A stretch of 14,691 nucleotides of DNA from an uncultured Eubacteriales bacterium (GTDB taxonomy: Bacteria > Bacillota > Clostridia > Christensenellales > Christensenellaceae). The position numbers and the translations under genes were made by a program. The notes beneath the pieces were generated by a model. It did not search any database. It saw only the letters and a list, made by a program, of their open reading frames with translations, and was not told the DNA's origin. The stretch is from assembly GCA_902782475.1 (NCBI GenBank), contig CACZNR010000144.1, positions 1 through 14,691 on the forward strand, read 5' to 3'. Shown here in pieces: positions 6,871 through 13,372 of the stretch (position 1 is the first letter of the stretch; each line of letters begins with the position of its first letter).

Positions 6871-6889
6871 ATAAGGAGAATTGACAATA

Positions 6890-8110
6890 ATGGGTATTTA
6901 TGAAGAACTGCAGGCCAGAGGCCTCATAGCACAGGTAACAGATGAACCTGAGATAAGGGAGCTTATCAACAACGGCGGTGCAAAATTCTATATAGGCTTC
7001 GATCCTACAGCAGATTCTCTGCATGTTGGTCACTTCATGGCTCTGAGCCTCATGAAAAGACTTCAGCTGGCAGGCAACAGACCTGTAGTACTCGTTGGCG
7101 GAGGAACAGGATATATCGGAGATCCATCAGGCAGGACTGATATGAGGAGCATGATGACTCCTGAAGTTATACAGCATAACTGTGACTGTTTCAAGGTCCA
7201 GATGGAAAGATTCATAGAATTTGGTGAAGGGAAGGCCATAATGGTCAACAATGCTGACTGGCTTTTGAACCTCAACTACATAGATCTTCTGAGGGACGTC
7301 GGTGCACATTTCTCAGTCAATAACATGTTAAGGGCTGAATGCTATAAGCAGAGGATGGAAAGAGGACTTTCATTCCTTGAGTTCAACTACATGATAATGC
7401 AGGCATATGACTTCCTGTATCTGCATAACAACTACGGTTGCAACATGCAGTTCGGCGGTGATGACCAGTGGTCCAACATGCTTGCAGGAACAGACCTCAT
7501 AAGAAGGAAGACCGGTGACGATGCATATGCCATGACCATCACTCTTCTCATGAACTCAGAAGGAAAGAAGATGGGCAAGACAGCCAAGGGTGCCGTATGG
7601 CTTGATCCTGAAAAGACCACACCGTTCGAATTCTTCCAGTATTGGAGAAATGTCGATGATGCTGACGTAACAAAGTGCTTCAAGCTCCTGACATTCATTC
7701 CTCTAGAAGAGATCGAAGAGATGGACAAGTGGGATGACTCTAGGATCAACGAGAAGAAGGAGATACTTGCATTCTCACTTACAGAACTGGTACATGGAAC
7801 TGAAGAAGCTCAGAAGGCACTCAATGCTTCACATGCACTGTTCAGTGGCAACATGGATGACGAGAACATGCCTACAACAGAGCTCACCGCTGACGAGATC
7901 GGCGAAGGCATAACACTTGATGACCTCATGATCAGATGCAATCTTGCAAAGAGCAGAGGAGAAGTAAGAAGACTTGCAGAACAGGGTGGCCTCTCAGTAA
8001 ATAATGAGAAGGAGACCGACTTCAAGAGAATATTCACTGCTGAAGAGCTCAGGGATGGCGTAACCATCAAGAAGGGAAAGAAAGTCTTCCATAAGGCCAT
8101 AATAAAATAA
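6890..8110 (+). CDS. tyrS: Tyrosyl-tRNA synthetase
   Basis: TyrRS attaches tyrosine to tRNA-Tyr in the cytoplasm. The 406-residue protein is a class Ic synthetase with the HIGH motif as HVGH (45-48), the KMSKS motif as KMGKT (227-231) and the tyrosine pocket motif MQFGGDDQWSNM (186-197). A C-terminal S4 RNA-binding domain covers about residues 340-406 (LMIRCNLAKSRGEVRRLAEQGGLSVN). The ATG at 6890 gives the usual N-terminus; a TTG three codons upstream (6881) is only 2 nt from AAGGAG (6873-6878) and is unlikely to be the start. Expression is controlled by the T-box leader in front, which senses uncharged tRNA-Tyr. A hairpin terminator follows the gene. Confidence 0.97.
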   Translation: MGIYEELQARGLIAQVTDEPEIRELINNGGAKFYIGFDPTADSLHVGHFMALSLMKRLQLAGNRPVVLVGGGTGYIGDPSGRTDMRSMMTPEVIQHNCDCFKVQMERFIEFGEGKAIMVNNADWLLNLNYIDLLRDVGAHFSVNNMLRAECYKQRMERGLSFLEFNYMIMQAYDFLYLHNNYGCNMQFGGDDQWSNMLAGTDLIRRKTGDDAYAMTITLLMNSEGKKMGKTAKGAVWLDPEKTTPFEFFQYWRNVDDADVTKCFKLLTFIPLEEIEEMDKWDDSRINEKKEILAFSLTELVHGTEEAQKALNASHALFSGNMDDENMPTTELTADEIGEGITLDDLMIRCNLAKSRGEVRRLAEQGGLSVNNEKETDFKRIFTAEELRDGVTIKKGKKVFHKAIIK

Positions 8111-8118
8111 GACATCAA

Positions 8119-8140
8119 AAAAAGGGCGTAAGCCCTTTTT
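8119..8140 (+). terminator. Rho-independent terminator after tyrS
   Basis: AAAAAGGGC pairs perfectly with GCCCTTTTT (8119-8127/8132-8140) around a GTAA loop; the T-run forms the last part of the stem and tail. The A-run on the other side makes it potentially bidirectional. Confidence 0.85.
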
Positions 8141-8141
8141 C

Positions 8142-8153
8142 ATTTGGTATAAT
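8142..8153 (+). promoter_or_regulatory. Extended -10 promoter of yhaM
   Basis: TGG directly followed by TATAAT (8148-8153), only 8 nt after the tyrS terminator stem. No convincing -35 is present; 17 nt upstream falls inside the terminator. It is identical over 12 bases to the pepV promoter core. Confidence 0.5.
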
Positions 8154-8188
8154 GAGATATATATACAAGACAGGGAGATAAACATCAG

Positions 8189-9118
8189 ATGATAAAAGAT
8201 TTCAGGATAGGCGAAAAGATAGACGGCTACTTTCTTCTTACTGATGTACAGATAAGGACATCCAGCAATAACAAACCATATCTTACAGGAAAGCTTTCTG
8301 ACATAACAGGAAGCCTGGATTTCCAGCTGTGGGATTATTCGGGACCAATGAGCTCTGCTGACAACGGAGAGATAGCAGATGTATCAGGTGAGATACGTGA
8401 ATATAAAGGTGTGAAGCAGATGACGGTGTATTCCATCGAAATCATAACTGATTATTCCGGAGTCGATCTTGATAAGATAATAAAGCAGGCACCGATCGAT
8501 TCCGACAAGGCCATGGGCTATCTGGATGAGATGATAGAATCCATAACGGATGAGGATTACAGGAAAGTCACTAGGATCATATTCGATGCACATAAGGACA
8601 GGTTTCGCAGAATACCTGCTGCAAAGAGCGTGCACCATGGTTTCCTTTCTGGACTTCTGATGCATACATCATATATGGTAAGGATAGCAGATTTCCTCTC
8701 AAGGACTTATAAGGACATAACTGACAGGAGCCTTCTCATAGCAGGGACCATACTTCACGATTTTGCCAAGGAATATGAATTCATGTTCTCAGAGCTTGGC
8801 ATAGTTTCTGACTACTCTGTAAAGGGACAGCTTCTCGGACATCTTGTAATGGGTTCTGACGAAGTAGACAGGGTATGCAGGGAAAACGACATACCGGAAG
8901 ATAAATGTGTACTTCTGCAGCATATGATACTCTCTCATCACGGGGATCCGGAATTTGGAGCAGCAGTAAAGCCGATGATTGCTGAAGCTGAGATGCTGTC
9001 ACTCATAGACATGCTGGACAGCAGGATGGAGATATACAGGGAGAACATAACAGACCTTAAGAAAGGAGAGTTTTCTAAAAAGATCTTTGCTCTTGACAGA
9101 AGGATCATGAAACACTGA
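8189..9118 (+). CDS. yhaM: 3'-5' exoribonuclease YhaM (OB-fold plus HD domain)
   Basis: YhaM is a cytoplasmic 3'-5' exonuclease of Firmicutes that trims RNA and single-stranded DNA ends. The 309-residue length is close to the Bacillus protein (314). Residues about 10-90 form an OB-fold nucleic-acid binding domain (PYLTGKLSDITGSLDFQLWD). The HD phosphohydrolase domain follows, with VHHGFLSGLLMHT (His159), ILHDFAK (His190-Asp191), GHL (His218), ILSHHG (His250-His251) and a distal Asp near 274, a complete metal-binding set. GGGAG at 8173-8177 precedes the ATG by 11 nt. The next gene starts 4 nt after its stop, so the pair is probably co-transcribed. A link between the RNase and the hydrolase is not known to me. 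Confidence 0.94.
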   Translation: MIKDFRIGEKIDGYFLLTDVQIRTSSNNKPYLTGKLSDITGSLDFQLWDYSGPMSSADNGEIADVSGEIREYKGVKQMTVYSIEIITDYSGVDLDKIIKQAPIDSDKAMGYLDEMIESITDEDYRKVTRIIFDAHKDRFRRIPAAKSVHHGFLSGLLMHTSYMVRIADFLSRTYKDITDRSLLIAGTILHDFAKEYEFMFSELGIVSDYSVKGQLLGHLVMGSDEVDRVCRENDIPEDKCVLLQHMILSHHGDPEFGAAVKPMIAEAEMLSLIDMLDSRMEIYRENITDLKKGEFSKKIFALDRRIMKH

Positions 9119-9122
9119 ATAT

Positions 9123-10088
9123 ATGGATCTTGATATCAAACTTGGTGACATACCTGAACTTGGATCATTTCTTGACTATCTTACATACAGGAGGCCTGCA
9201 GTAAAGCCTCTTGGTGAGTATTCACTTAACGAACTTGCAGCTATGAATTCAAACTGGAAGACCAGCTGCATGTCAAAGGGACTTGATAACCTTATAGACA
9301 ATATTCACAGAAGGACCGTTACATATCAGGTCTATGAAGGTTCTGACAATGATGAGCTCAAAGACGTACAGCTTTACTGCCTCTCATCTGAATGCGGAAA
9401 AGATAGACCCATAGCATTCATCTGCTCAGGCGGATACTACATGTATCTTTCAAACCTCAATGAGGCTTTTCCTGTAGCTGCAGGGCTCAATGAGCTTGGG
9501 TATGACTGCTGTGTACTGAATTACAGGGTAGCCTGCGACCACGAAGTTGACAAGGCTCTTGATGACCTCGCAAACGCAGTAAAAATGGTTATGGATGATA
9601 CCGAGAAGTATTTTCCTTTCCATGAAGAAGACAGGGGATATATAGTTGCAGGGTTCTCTGCAGGTGCAAATCTCACGGCCATGTTTGGAAGCACGCAGAT
9701 AGGATATGCAAAGTATGGCCTCAAAAAGCCAGAAGCACTCATCACTGCCTATCCTCCCATAGATCTTGAGCTCTTTCCTCCGGAACAAGGGGGCATGCTT
9801 ATGAAGGTCATGTTTGGCTCTAAGCTCCTTGCAGCTTTTGATCCGGCTCCATATACATTCCCGACAGCTCTTGGTACGGATTATCCTGATACATTCATAG
9901 TCCATGCAAAGGACGATGAGGTGGTCGCAGTTGAACATTCCGTCAGATATGACAGGATGCTCCGGGAAAATGGCATAAGACATGAAATGTATCTCGTTGA
10001 GAAGGCAAAGCATGGATTTGGCCTTGGACTTGAGACTGACGCAGCAGGCTGGCTTGAAAGGGCAGTAAACTTTATTGAACATAAGTGA
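9123..10088 (+). CDS. Alpha/beta hydrolase (acetyl-esterase-like, COG0657)
   Basis: The 321-residue protein has a complete serine hydrolase triad in the right order: nucleophile Ser179 in GFSAG (177-181), an acid in VHAKDDEVV (Asp264 or Asp265) and His297 in KAKHGFG. The oxyanion region reads CSGGYYMYLS (101-110), in the place of the HGGG motif of hormone-sensitive-lipase-type esterases. The first 60 residues have no clear match and may form a cap. No signal peptide is present, so it should act in the cytoplasm, most likely on a small ester. The substrate cannot be told from the sequence. It follows yhaM by 4 nt with only a weak, distant ribosome binding site, consistent with coupling. Its stop codon touches the -10 box of lexA. 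Confidence 0.85.
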   Translation: MDLDIKLGDIPELGSFLDYLTYRRPAVKPLGEYSLNELAAMNSNWKTSCMSKGLDNLIDNIHRRTVTYQVYEGSDNDELKDVQLYCLSSECGKDRPIAFICSGGYYMYLSNLNEAFPVAAGLNELGYDCCVLNYRVACDHEVDKALDDLANAVKMVMDDTEKYFPFHEEDRGYIVAGFSAGANLTAMFGSTQIGYAKYGLKKPEALITAYPPIDLELFPPEQGGMLMKVMFGSKLLAAFDPAPYTFPTALGTDYPDTFIVHAKDDEVVAVEHSVRYDRMLRENGIRHEMYLVEKAKHGFGLGLETDAAGWLERAVNFIEHK

Positions 10089-10094
10089 TATAAT
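10086..10094 (+). promoter_or_regulatory. Likely extended -10 promoter of lexA
   Basis: TGA followed directly by a perfect TATAAT (10089-10094). The TGA is also the stop codon of the upstream hydrolase. No clear -35 is present at normal spacing. Transcription would start near 10101, inside a 12-bp sequence repeated after lexA. Confidence 0.45.
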
Positions 10095-10097
10095 GTA

Positions 10098-10109
10098 ATC
10101 GTAAATGAA
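10098..10109 (+). repeat. Upstream copy of a 12-bp direct repeat flanking lexA
   Basis: ATCGTAAATGAA here recurs exactly at 10742-10753, just over the lexA stop codon. It lies directly downstream of the -10, where a repressor site would block transcription. A regulatory role is inference. Confidence 0.4.
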
Positions 10110-10124
10110 ACAAGGAGTTTTGTT

Positions 10125-10748
10125 ATGAGAAAAAAAGACCCTTTGATAATGCAGAAGATCCTGGATTTTGCAAATGATTACAGAAAGGAATACGGAGAGT
10201 CTCCTTCCATCACAAAAGTATCAGAGCATATACACATGGCCAGAAGCACTGTATACAGATATCTCGTTGAGATGAATGACAGGGATATGATCAAGTACAG
10301 CGGTGAAAGCATTGATACTGAAGTCTCTGATAAATATGAAGGGGGAAGTTCCGTTGCTGCTCTTGTGGGTTCTGTAAGATGCGGAGCACCGCAGTACGAG
10401 GAGCAGAATATAGAATACTATTTCAATCTGCCTGATATCATATTCGGTAAAGGTGATTTCTATTGCCTCAGAGCTATGGGAGATTCCATGACAGGAGCCG
10501 GCATCGAGGAAGATGACATCGTTGTCTGCAGGAAGACTTCAGTGGCAAACGAAGGTGACATAGTGGTAGCTCTTGTGGAAGGGGAAAGTACTCTTAAACG
10601 TCTTTTCTTTGACAAGAAGAACAAGAAGATCATACTTCATCCTGAAAACGATTCCTACAGTGATATCGAAGGGGACGAGATATACATACAGGGTGTAGCC
10701 ACCCATGTTATCAAAAAAGTGTCATCAGGCATTACTGAATTATCGTAA
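10125..10748 (+). CDS. lexA: LexA-type autocleaving transcriptional repressor (S24 family)
   Basis: The 207-residue protein has the LexA plan. An N-terminal winged helix-turn-helix spans about residues 8-58 (SPSITKVSEHIHMARSTVYRYLVEM). After a linker, a C-terminal S24 peptidase domain begins near residue 78. The scissile bond is Cys86-Gly87 (LVGSVRCGAPQ), where most LexA proteins have Ala-Gly. The catalytic Ser121 (MGDSMTGAGI) and Lys158 (GESTLKRLFF) are both present, with spacing identical to E. coli LexA (Gly to Ser 34, Ser to Lys 37). It should repress DNA-damage genes and cleave itself when stimulated by RecA. The recognition helix is not close to that of Bacillus LexA, so the operator may differ. 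AAGGAG at 10112-10117 lies 7 nt before the ATG. No standard Bacillus-type SOS box is visible upstream. Confidence 0.88.
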   Translation: MRKKDPLIMQKILDFANDYRKEYGESPSITKVSEHIHMARSTVYRYLVEMNDRDMIKYSGESIDTEVSDKYEGGSSVAALVGSVRCGAPQYEEQNIEYYFNLPDIIFGKGDFYCLRAMGDSMTGAGIEEDDIVVCRKTSVANEGDIVVALVEGESTLKRLFFDKKNKKIILHPENDSYSDIEGDEIYIQGVATHVIKKVSSGITELS

Positions 10749-10753
10749 ATGAA
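10742..10753 (+). repeat. Downstream copy of the 12-bp direct repeat flanking lexA
   Basis: Exact match to 10098-10109. This copy spans the lexA stop codon (TAA at 10746-10748) and continues into the intergenic region before the ABC transporter operon. Confidence 0.4.
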
Positions 10754-10762
10754 CATGTAATT

Positions 10763-10779
10763 CAACATTTTATATGTTG
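10763..10779. repeat. Inverted repeat after lexA
   Basis: CAACAT and ATGTTG (10763-10768/10774-10779) pair perfectly around TTTAT. There is no T-tract after it, so it could be an operator or a weak RNA hairpin. Confidence 0.35.
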
Positions 10780-10805
10780 GTGTAGACGGAAACTGTAACA
10801 TACTA

Positions 10806-10905
10806 TGATACAATTTTTTACGTAAAGGAGTGACCTCTCTTTTATGACCTTCTTTTTAATTTATGGGGAGCAATATTTTTCATAATATTGCTCTTATTTT
10901 ATTTG
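10806..10905 (+). other. Possible short leader unit: promoter core, SD hairpin, 13-codon ORF
   Basis: This is part of a 224-nt gene-free region (10749-10972). TGA-TACAAT (10806-10814) resembles an extended -10. AAAGGAG (10824-10830) could pair with CTC(T)CTTT (10835-10842), hiding a ribosome binding site. An ATG at 10844 opens a 13-codon frame (MTFFLIYGEQYFS) that ends at 10883-10885, inside the following terminator hairpin. The spacing of 13 nt from AAAGGAG to the ATG is long, so translation is doubtful. It could equally be just the 3' end of the lexA transcript. Confidence 0.25.
10868..10904 (+). terminator. Rho-independent terminator between lexA and the ABC operon
   Basis: GAGCAATATT pairs perfectly with AATATTGCTC (10868-10877/10884-10893) around a TTTCAT loop, followed by the T-rich run TTATTTTATTT. 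It probably ends the lexA transcript. Confidence 0.8.
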
Positions 10906-10911
10906 ATTTAA

Positions 10912-10940
10912 TTGTGTAAAATCAAATGTTTTGCTATAAT
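10912..10940 (+). promoter_or_regulatory. Promoter of the amino acid ABC transporter operon
   Basis: TTGTGT (10912-10917) and a perfect TATAAT (10935-10940) are spaced by 17 nt. The predicted start near 10947 leaves about 26 nt before the permease ATG. Confidence 0.65.
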
Positions 10941-10972
10941 ATGAAAGCTGATCGGAGGAGTATATATTATTT

Positions 10973-11647
10973 ATGACAAGCAGAGTTTGGGGCATCGTCC
11001 TGGATTCATTCGGAAAGATACTTTTACCAGGACTTACAGTAACGATACCATTAACGATCCTATCTTTTACATTTGCGATAATCATAGCTCTTGTTACAGC
11101 TATGGTACAGTTCGCCAACGTTAAGGTATTGAGAAAGATAGCCAGGTTCTATATCTGGATAATAAGAGGTACACCTCTTCTTGTTCAGCTGTACATCGTG
11201 TTCTACGGACTTGCAAATGTAGGCATACTTCTGAAACCATTTCCTGCTGCAGTGATAGTATTCTCCATAAATGAAGGTGCATATGCAGCTGAGACCATAA
11301 GGGCTTCACTTGAATCCATACCTGTAGGACAGCTTGAAGCAGGATACTGCGTAGGAATGTCATATATGCAGACCATAAGGAGGATCGTACTCCCTCAGGC
11401 CTTCAAAACTGCATTCCCGTCTCTGTTCAACTCTCTTATAGCAATGACGAAGAACACATCCCTTGCTGCAAACATCACAGTTACAGAGATGTTCATGGTA
11501 ACACAGAGGATAGTTGCAAGGACCTATGAGCAGCTGGCACTTTATCTTGAAGTAGCACTGATATACCTCATCTTCTCAACTATACTGACATATGTTCAGA
11601 AGTGGGGAGAAAAGAAACTCAATATTACCGAGAAAAGTGAGGTGTGA
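10973..11647 (+). CDS. Polar amino acid ABC transporter permease (HisM/GlnP family)
   Basis: This is the membrane channel subunit of an amino acid importer, acting as a dimer with the ATPase encoded next. The 224-residue length is normal. It has about five hydrophobic helices (near 18-45, 55-75, 82-100, 150-165 and 190-212). The N-terminal part carries IRGTPLLVQLYIVFYGL, typical of the HEQRO permease group. The cytoplasmic EAA loop reads about 99-143, with LEAGYCVGMSYMQTIRRIVLPQA, and docks the ATPase. GGAGG at 10954-10958 precedes the ATG by a rather long 14 nt. The ATPase gene follows after 3 nt. Substrate is set by the binding protein at 12463, which resembles cystine binders. Confidence 0.94.
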   Translation: MTSRVWGIVLDSFGKILLPGLTVTIPLTILSFTFAIIIALVTAMVQFANVKVLRKIARFYIWIIRGTPLLVQLYIVFYGLANVGILLKPFPAAVIVFSINEGAYAAETIRASLESIPVGQLEAGYCVGMSYMQTIRRIVLPQAFKTAFPSLFNSLIAMTKNTSLAANITVTEMFMVTQRIVARTYEQLALYLEVALIYLIFSTILTYVQKWGEKKLNITEKSEV

Positions 11648-11650
11648 GTC

Positions 11651-12406
11651 ATGGCAATGTTATCAGTCAAAGGAGTAAAGAAGAGCTTTGGTGACTTAAA
11701 GGTCATCAGGGACATAAATATAGATGTCAACAAAGGAGAGGTATTGTCCATACTCGGACCATCAGGTTCAGGAAAGACCACACTTTTAAGATGTATCAAT
11801 TTCCTTGAGATAGCTGATGAAGGAAAAATGATCTTTGACGGCGTAGAGTATGACATGCACAATGCCACCAAGAAACAGATATCTGAATTAAGAAAGCATA
11901 CCGGATTCGTCTTCCAGAGCTATAATCTGTTCCTTAACAAGACAGCAATACAGAATGTTACGGAAGGACTCATAATTGGAAGGAAGATGCCAAAAGACAA
12001 GGCCATGAAGATCGGACTTGATGCACTTGACAAGGTAGGCATGCTGGACAGAAAGGATTTCTATCCGCATCAGCTTTCCGGAGGTCAGCAGCAGAGAGTT
12101 GCCATAGCAAGGGCACTGGCTACGAATCCAAAGATAATATACTTTGATGAGCCGACTTCAGCTCTTGACCCTGAGCTTACAGGGGAAGTGCTTCAGGTCA
12201 TAAAGAAGCTCTCAGATGAAGGCATGACCATGGTGATAGTCACCCACGAGATAAACTTTGCAAGGACAGTCTCAACGGATGTTATCCTCATGGAAGATGG
12301 GTACATCGTGGAAAGGAATACCGCAAAGGAATTCTTCGATGATCCTAAGGAGCAGAGAACAAGGGAGTTCCTGCAGATGATCACCAACACGCTTGGTGAA
12401 GACTAA
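11651..12406 (+). CDS. Polar amino acid ABC transporter ATPase (GlnQ/TcyC family)
   Basis: The 251-residue ATP-binding subunit drives import. All expected motifs are present in order: Walker A GPSGSGKTT (36-44), Q-loop FVFQSYNLF (Gln89), ABC signature LSGGQQQ (142-148), Walker B IIYFDEP (162-168), D-loop SALDPE and H-loop His199 (IVTHE). Its overall sequence fits the GlnQ/HisP subgroup that pairs with HisM-type permeases. The start follows the permease stop by 3 nt with GAGGTG about 7 nt upstream; a second ATG two codons later is possible. The gap to the binding protein gene holds a stem-loop but no T-tract terminator, so the three genes form one operon. Confidence 0.95.
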   Translation: MAMLSVKGVKKSFGDLKVIRDINIDVNKGEVLSILGPSGSGKTTLLRCINFLEIADEGKMIFDGVEYDMHNATKKQISELRKHTGFVFQSYNLFLNKTAIQNVTEGLIIGRKMPKDKAMKIGLDALDKVGMLDRKDFYPHQLSGGQQQRVAIARALATNPKIIYFDEPTSALDPELTGEVLQVIKKLSDEGMTMVIVTHEINFARTVSTDVILMEDGYIVERNTAKEFFDDPKEQRTREFLQMITNTLGED

Positions 12407-12410
12407 AGTA

Positions 12411-12430
12411 TTTAAAGCTGATGCTTTAAA
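12411..12430 (+). other. Intercistronic stem-loop before the binding-protein gene
   Basis: TTTAAAGC and GCTTTAAA pair perfectly (12411-12418/12423-12430) around TGAT. It is followed by A-rich, not T-rich, sequence. Such hairpins can protect the downstream mRNA and raise the level of the binding protein over the membrane parts; that role is inferred. Confidence 0.4.
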
Positions 12431-12462
12431 AAATAATTTGAAAAATAGAAGGAGTACACATT

Positions 12463-13263
12463 ATGAAAAAAGTACGTATTGTAACGATCGCTCTGATCCT
12501 TGTAATGGCTCTTGCATTTGCATTCACATCATGCAAGAAGGAGCCTGAGGATAATCTTGCAAAGATCAAGAAAGCTGGAAAGATAACCATAGCCATGGAA
12601 GGCACATGGGCACCATGGACATATCATGATGAGAATGACAAGCTCGTAGGATATGACACAGAGGTTGGCATGCTCATAGCTGAGAAACTGGGAGTTGAAG
12701 CAGAGTTCCTTGAAGGAATGTGGGATGGACTTCTTGCAGGTCTTGAGACAGGACGTTATGATCTTATGATCAATGGCGTAGGAATCACTGAAGAAAGAAA
12801 GGAAAAGTATTATTTCTCAGATCCTTATGCATATAACAAGACTGCTGTAATAGTAAGATCTGACAACGAGGACATCAAGACTCTTGATGACCTGAAGGGC
12901 AAGAAAACAGCCAATACCATCTCCAGCACATATGCAGAACTTGCTGAGAGCTACGGAGCAGAAGTAATAGGAGTTGACGACCTTAATGCAACACTTGAGC
13001 TTCTTCTTGCAGGCAGGATCGATGCAACACTCAATGCTGAGGTTTCATTCTATGATTATCTGAAGGAGCATCCGGATGCACCGATTAAGATCGCTTATCT
13101 TACAGAGGATGCTACAGCAATTGGTATCCCAATGCAGAAGACAGAGCAGAATGCTTCACTTCTTGAGGCTGTTAACAAGGCTCTCAAGGAGCTTGCTGAA
13201 GAAGGCAAGCTTACAGAGCTTTCAATAAAGTATTTCGGAACAGACATCTCAAAGCTTGGCTGA
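12463..13263 (+). CDS. Amino acid ABC transporter substrate-binding lipoprotein, cystine-like
   Basis: This is the extracellular solute-binding protein of the importer, 266 residues. A lipoprotein signal peptide is present: MKKVRI, a hydrophobic core and the lipobox FTSC with lipidated Cys24. The mature part is a SBP_bac_3 domain with GTWAPWTYHDENDKLVGYDTEV (about 47-68), GLETGRYDLMINGVGITEER and a C-terminal SIKYFGTDIS. Side by side with remembered E. coli FliY/TcyJ (cystine binder), the match is good through the whole length, for example in DLKGKK and the ELLLAGRIDATLN region. Cystine or a related polar amino acid is therefore the best guess, but specificity in this family cannot be fixed by eye. 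GGAG at 12451-12454 precedes the ATG. A strong terminator follows. Confidence 0.92.
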   Translation: MKKVRIVTIALILVMALAFAFTSCKKEPEDNLAKIKKAGKITIAMEGTWAPWTYHDENDKLVGYDTEVGMLIAEKLGVEAEFLEGMWDGLLAGLETGRYDLMINGVGITEERKEKYYFSDPYAYNKTAVIVRSDNEDIKTLDDLKGKKTANTISSTYAELAESYGAEVIGVDDLNATLELLLAGRIDATLNAEVSFYDYLKEHPDAPIKIAYLTEDATAIGIPMQKTEQNASLLEAVNKALKELAEEGKLTELSIKYFGTDISKLG

Positions 13264-13283
13264 TTATAAGTCTATGCAATATT

Positions 13284-13318
13284 GAACGGGTCCATATAAA
13301 AAATGACCCGTTCTTTTT
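13284..13318 (+). terminator. Rho-independent terminator of the ABC operon
   Basis: GAACGGGTC pairs perfectly with GACCCGTTC (13284-13292/13305-13313) around an A-rich 12-nt loop, followed by TTTTT. Confidence 0.88.
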
Positions 13319-13345
13319 GTTATTAACGTTAAAGTATGTTATTAT
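13317..13345 (+). promoter_or_regulatory. Promoter of the MFS transporter gene
   Basis: TTGTTA (13317-13322), partly within the preceding T-tract, lies 17 nt before TATTAT (13340-13345), with TGT as an extended -10. The spacer carries the perfect palindrome TTAACGTTAA (13323-13332), which could be an operator. Confidence 0.45.
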
Positions 13346-13372
13346 ATTAAAAATAATAGGGAAATTTGGATA

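Noticed and set aside
6589..6880. Short minus-strand frame over the tyrS leader as a gene
   Set aside because: The region is fully explained by the T-box RNA, and the antisense frame has no supporting signals.
9450..10082. Long minus-strand open frame (210 codons) opposite the alpha/beta hydrolase
   Set aside because: It is antisense to a gene with a full catalytic triad, has no ribosome binding site and resembles no family; it is a shadow frame.
10751..10763. GAACATGTAATTC as a Bacillus-type SOS box
   Set aside because: The Bacillus site needs GAAC-N4-GTTC; here the spacing is five and the second half is ATTC, and it lies after, not before, lexA.
13323..13332. TTAACGTTAA palindrome as a defined regulator site
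   Set aside because: A single AT-rich 10-bp palindrome in the promoter spacer can occur by chance; it is noted only with the promoter.
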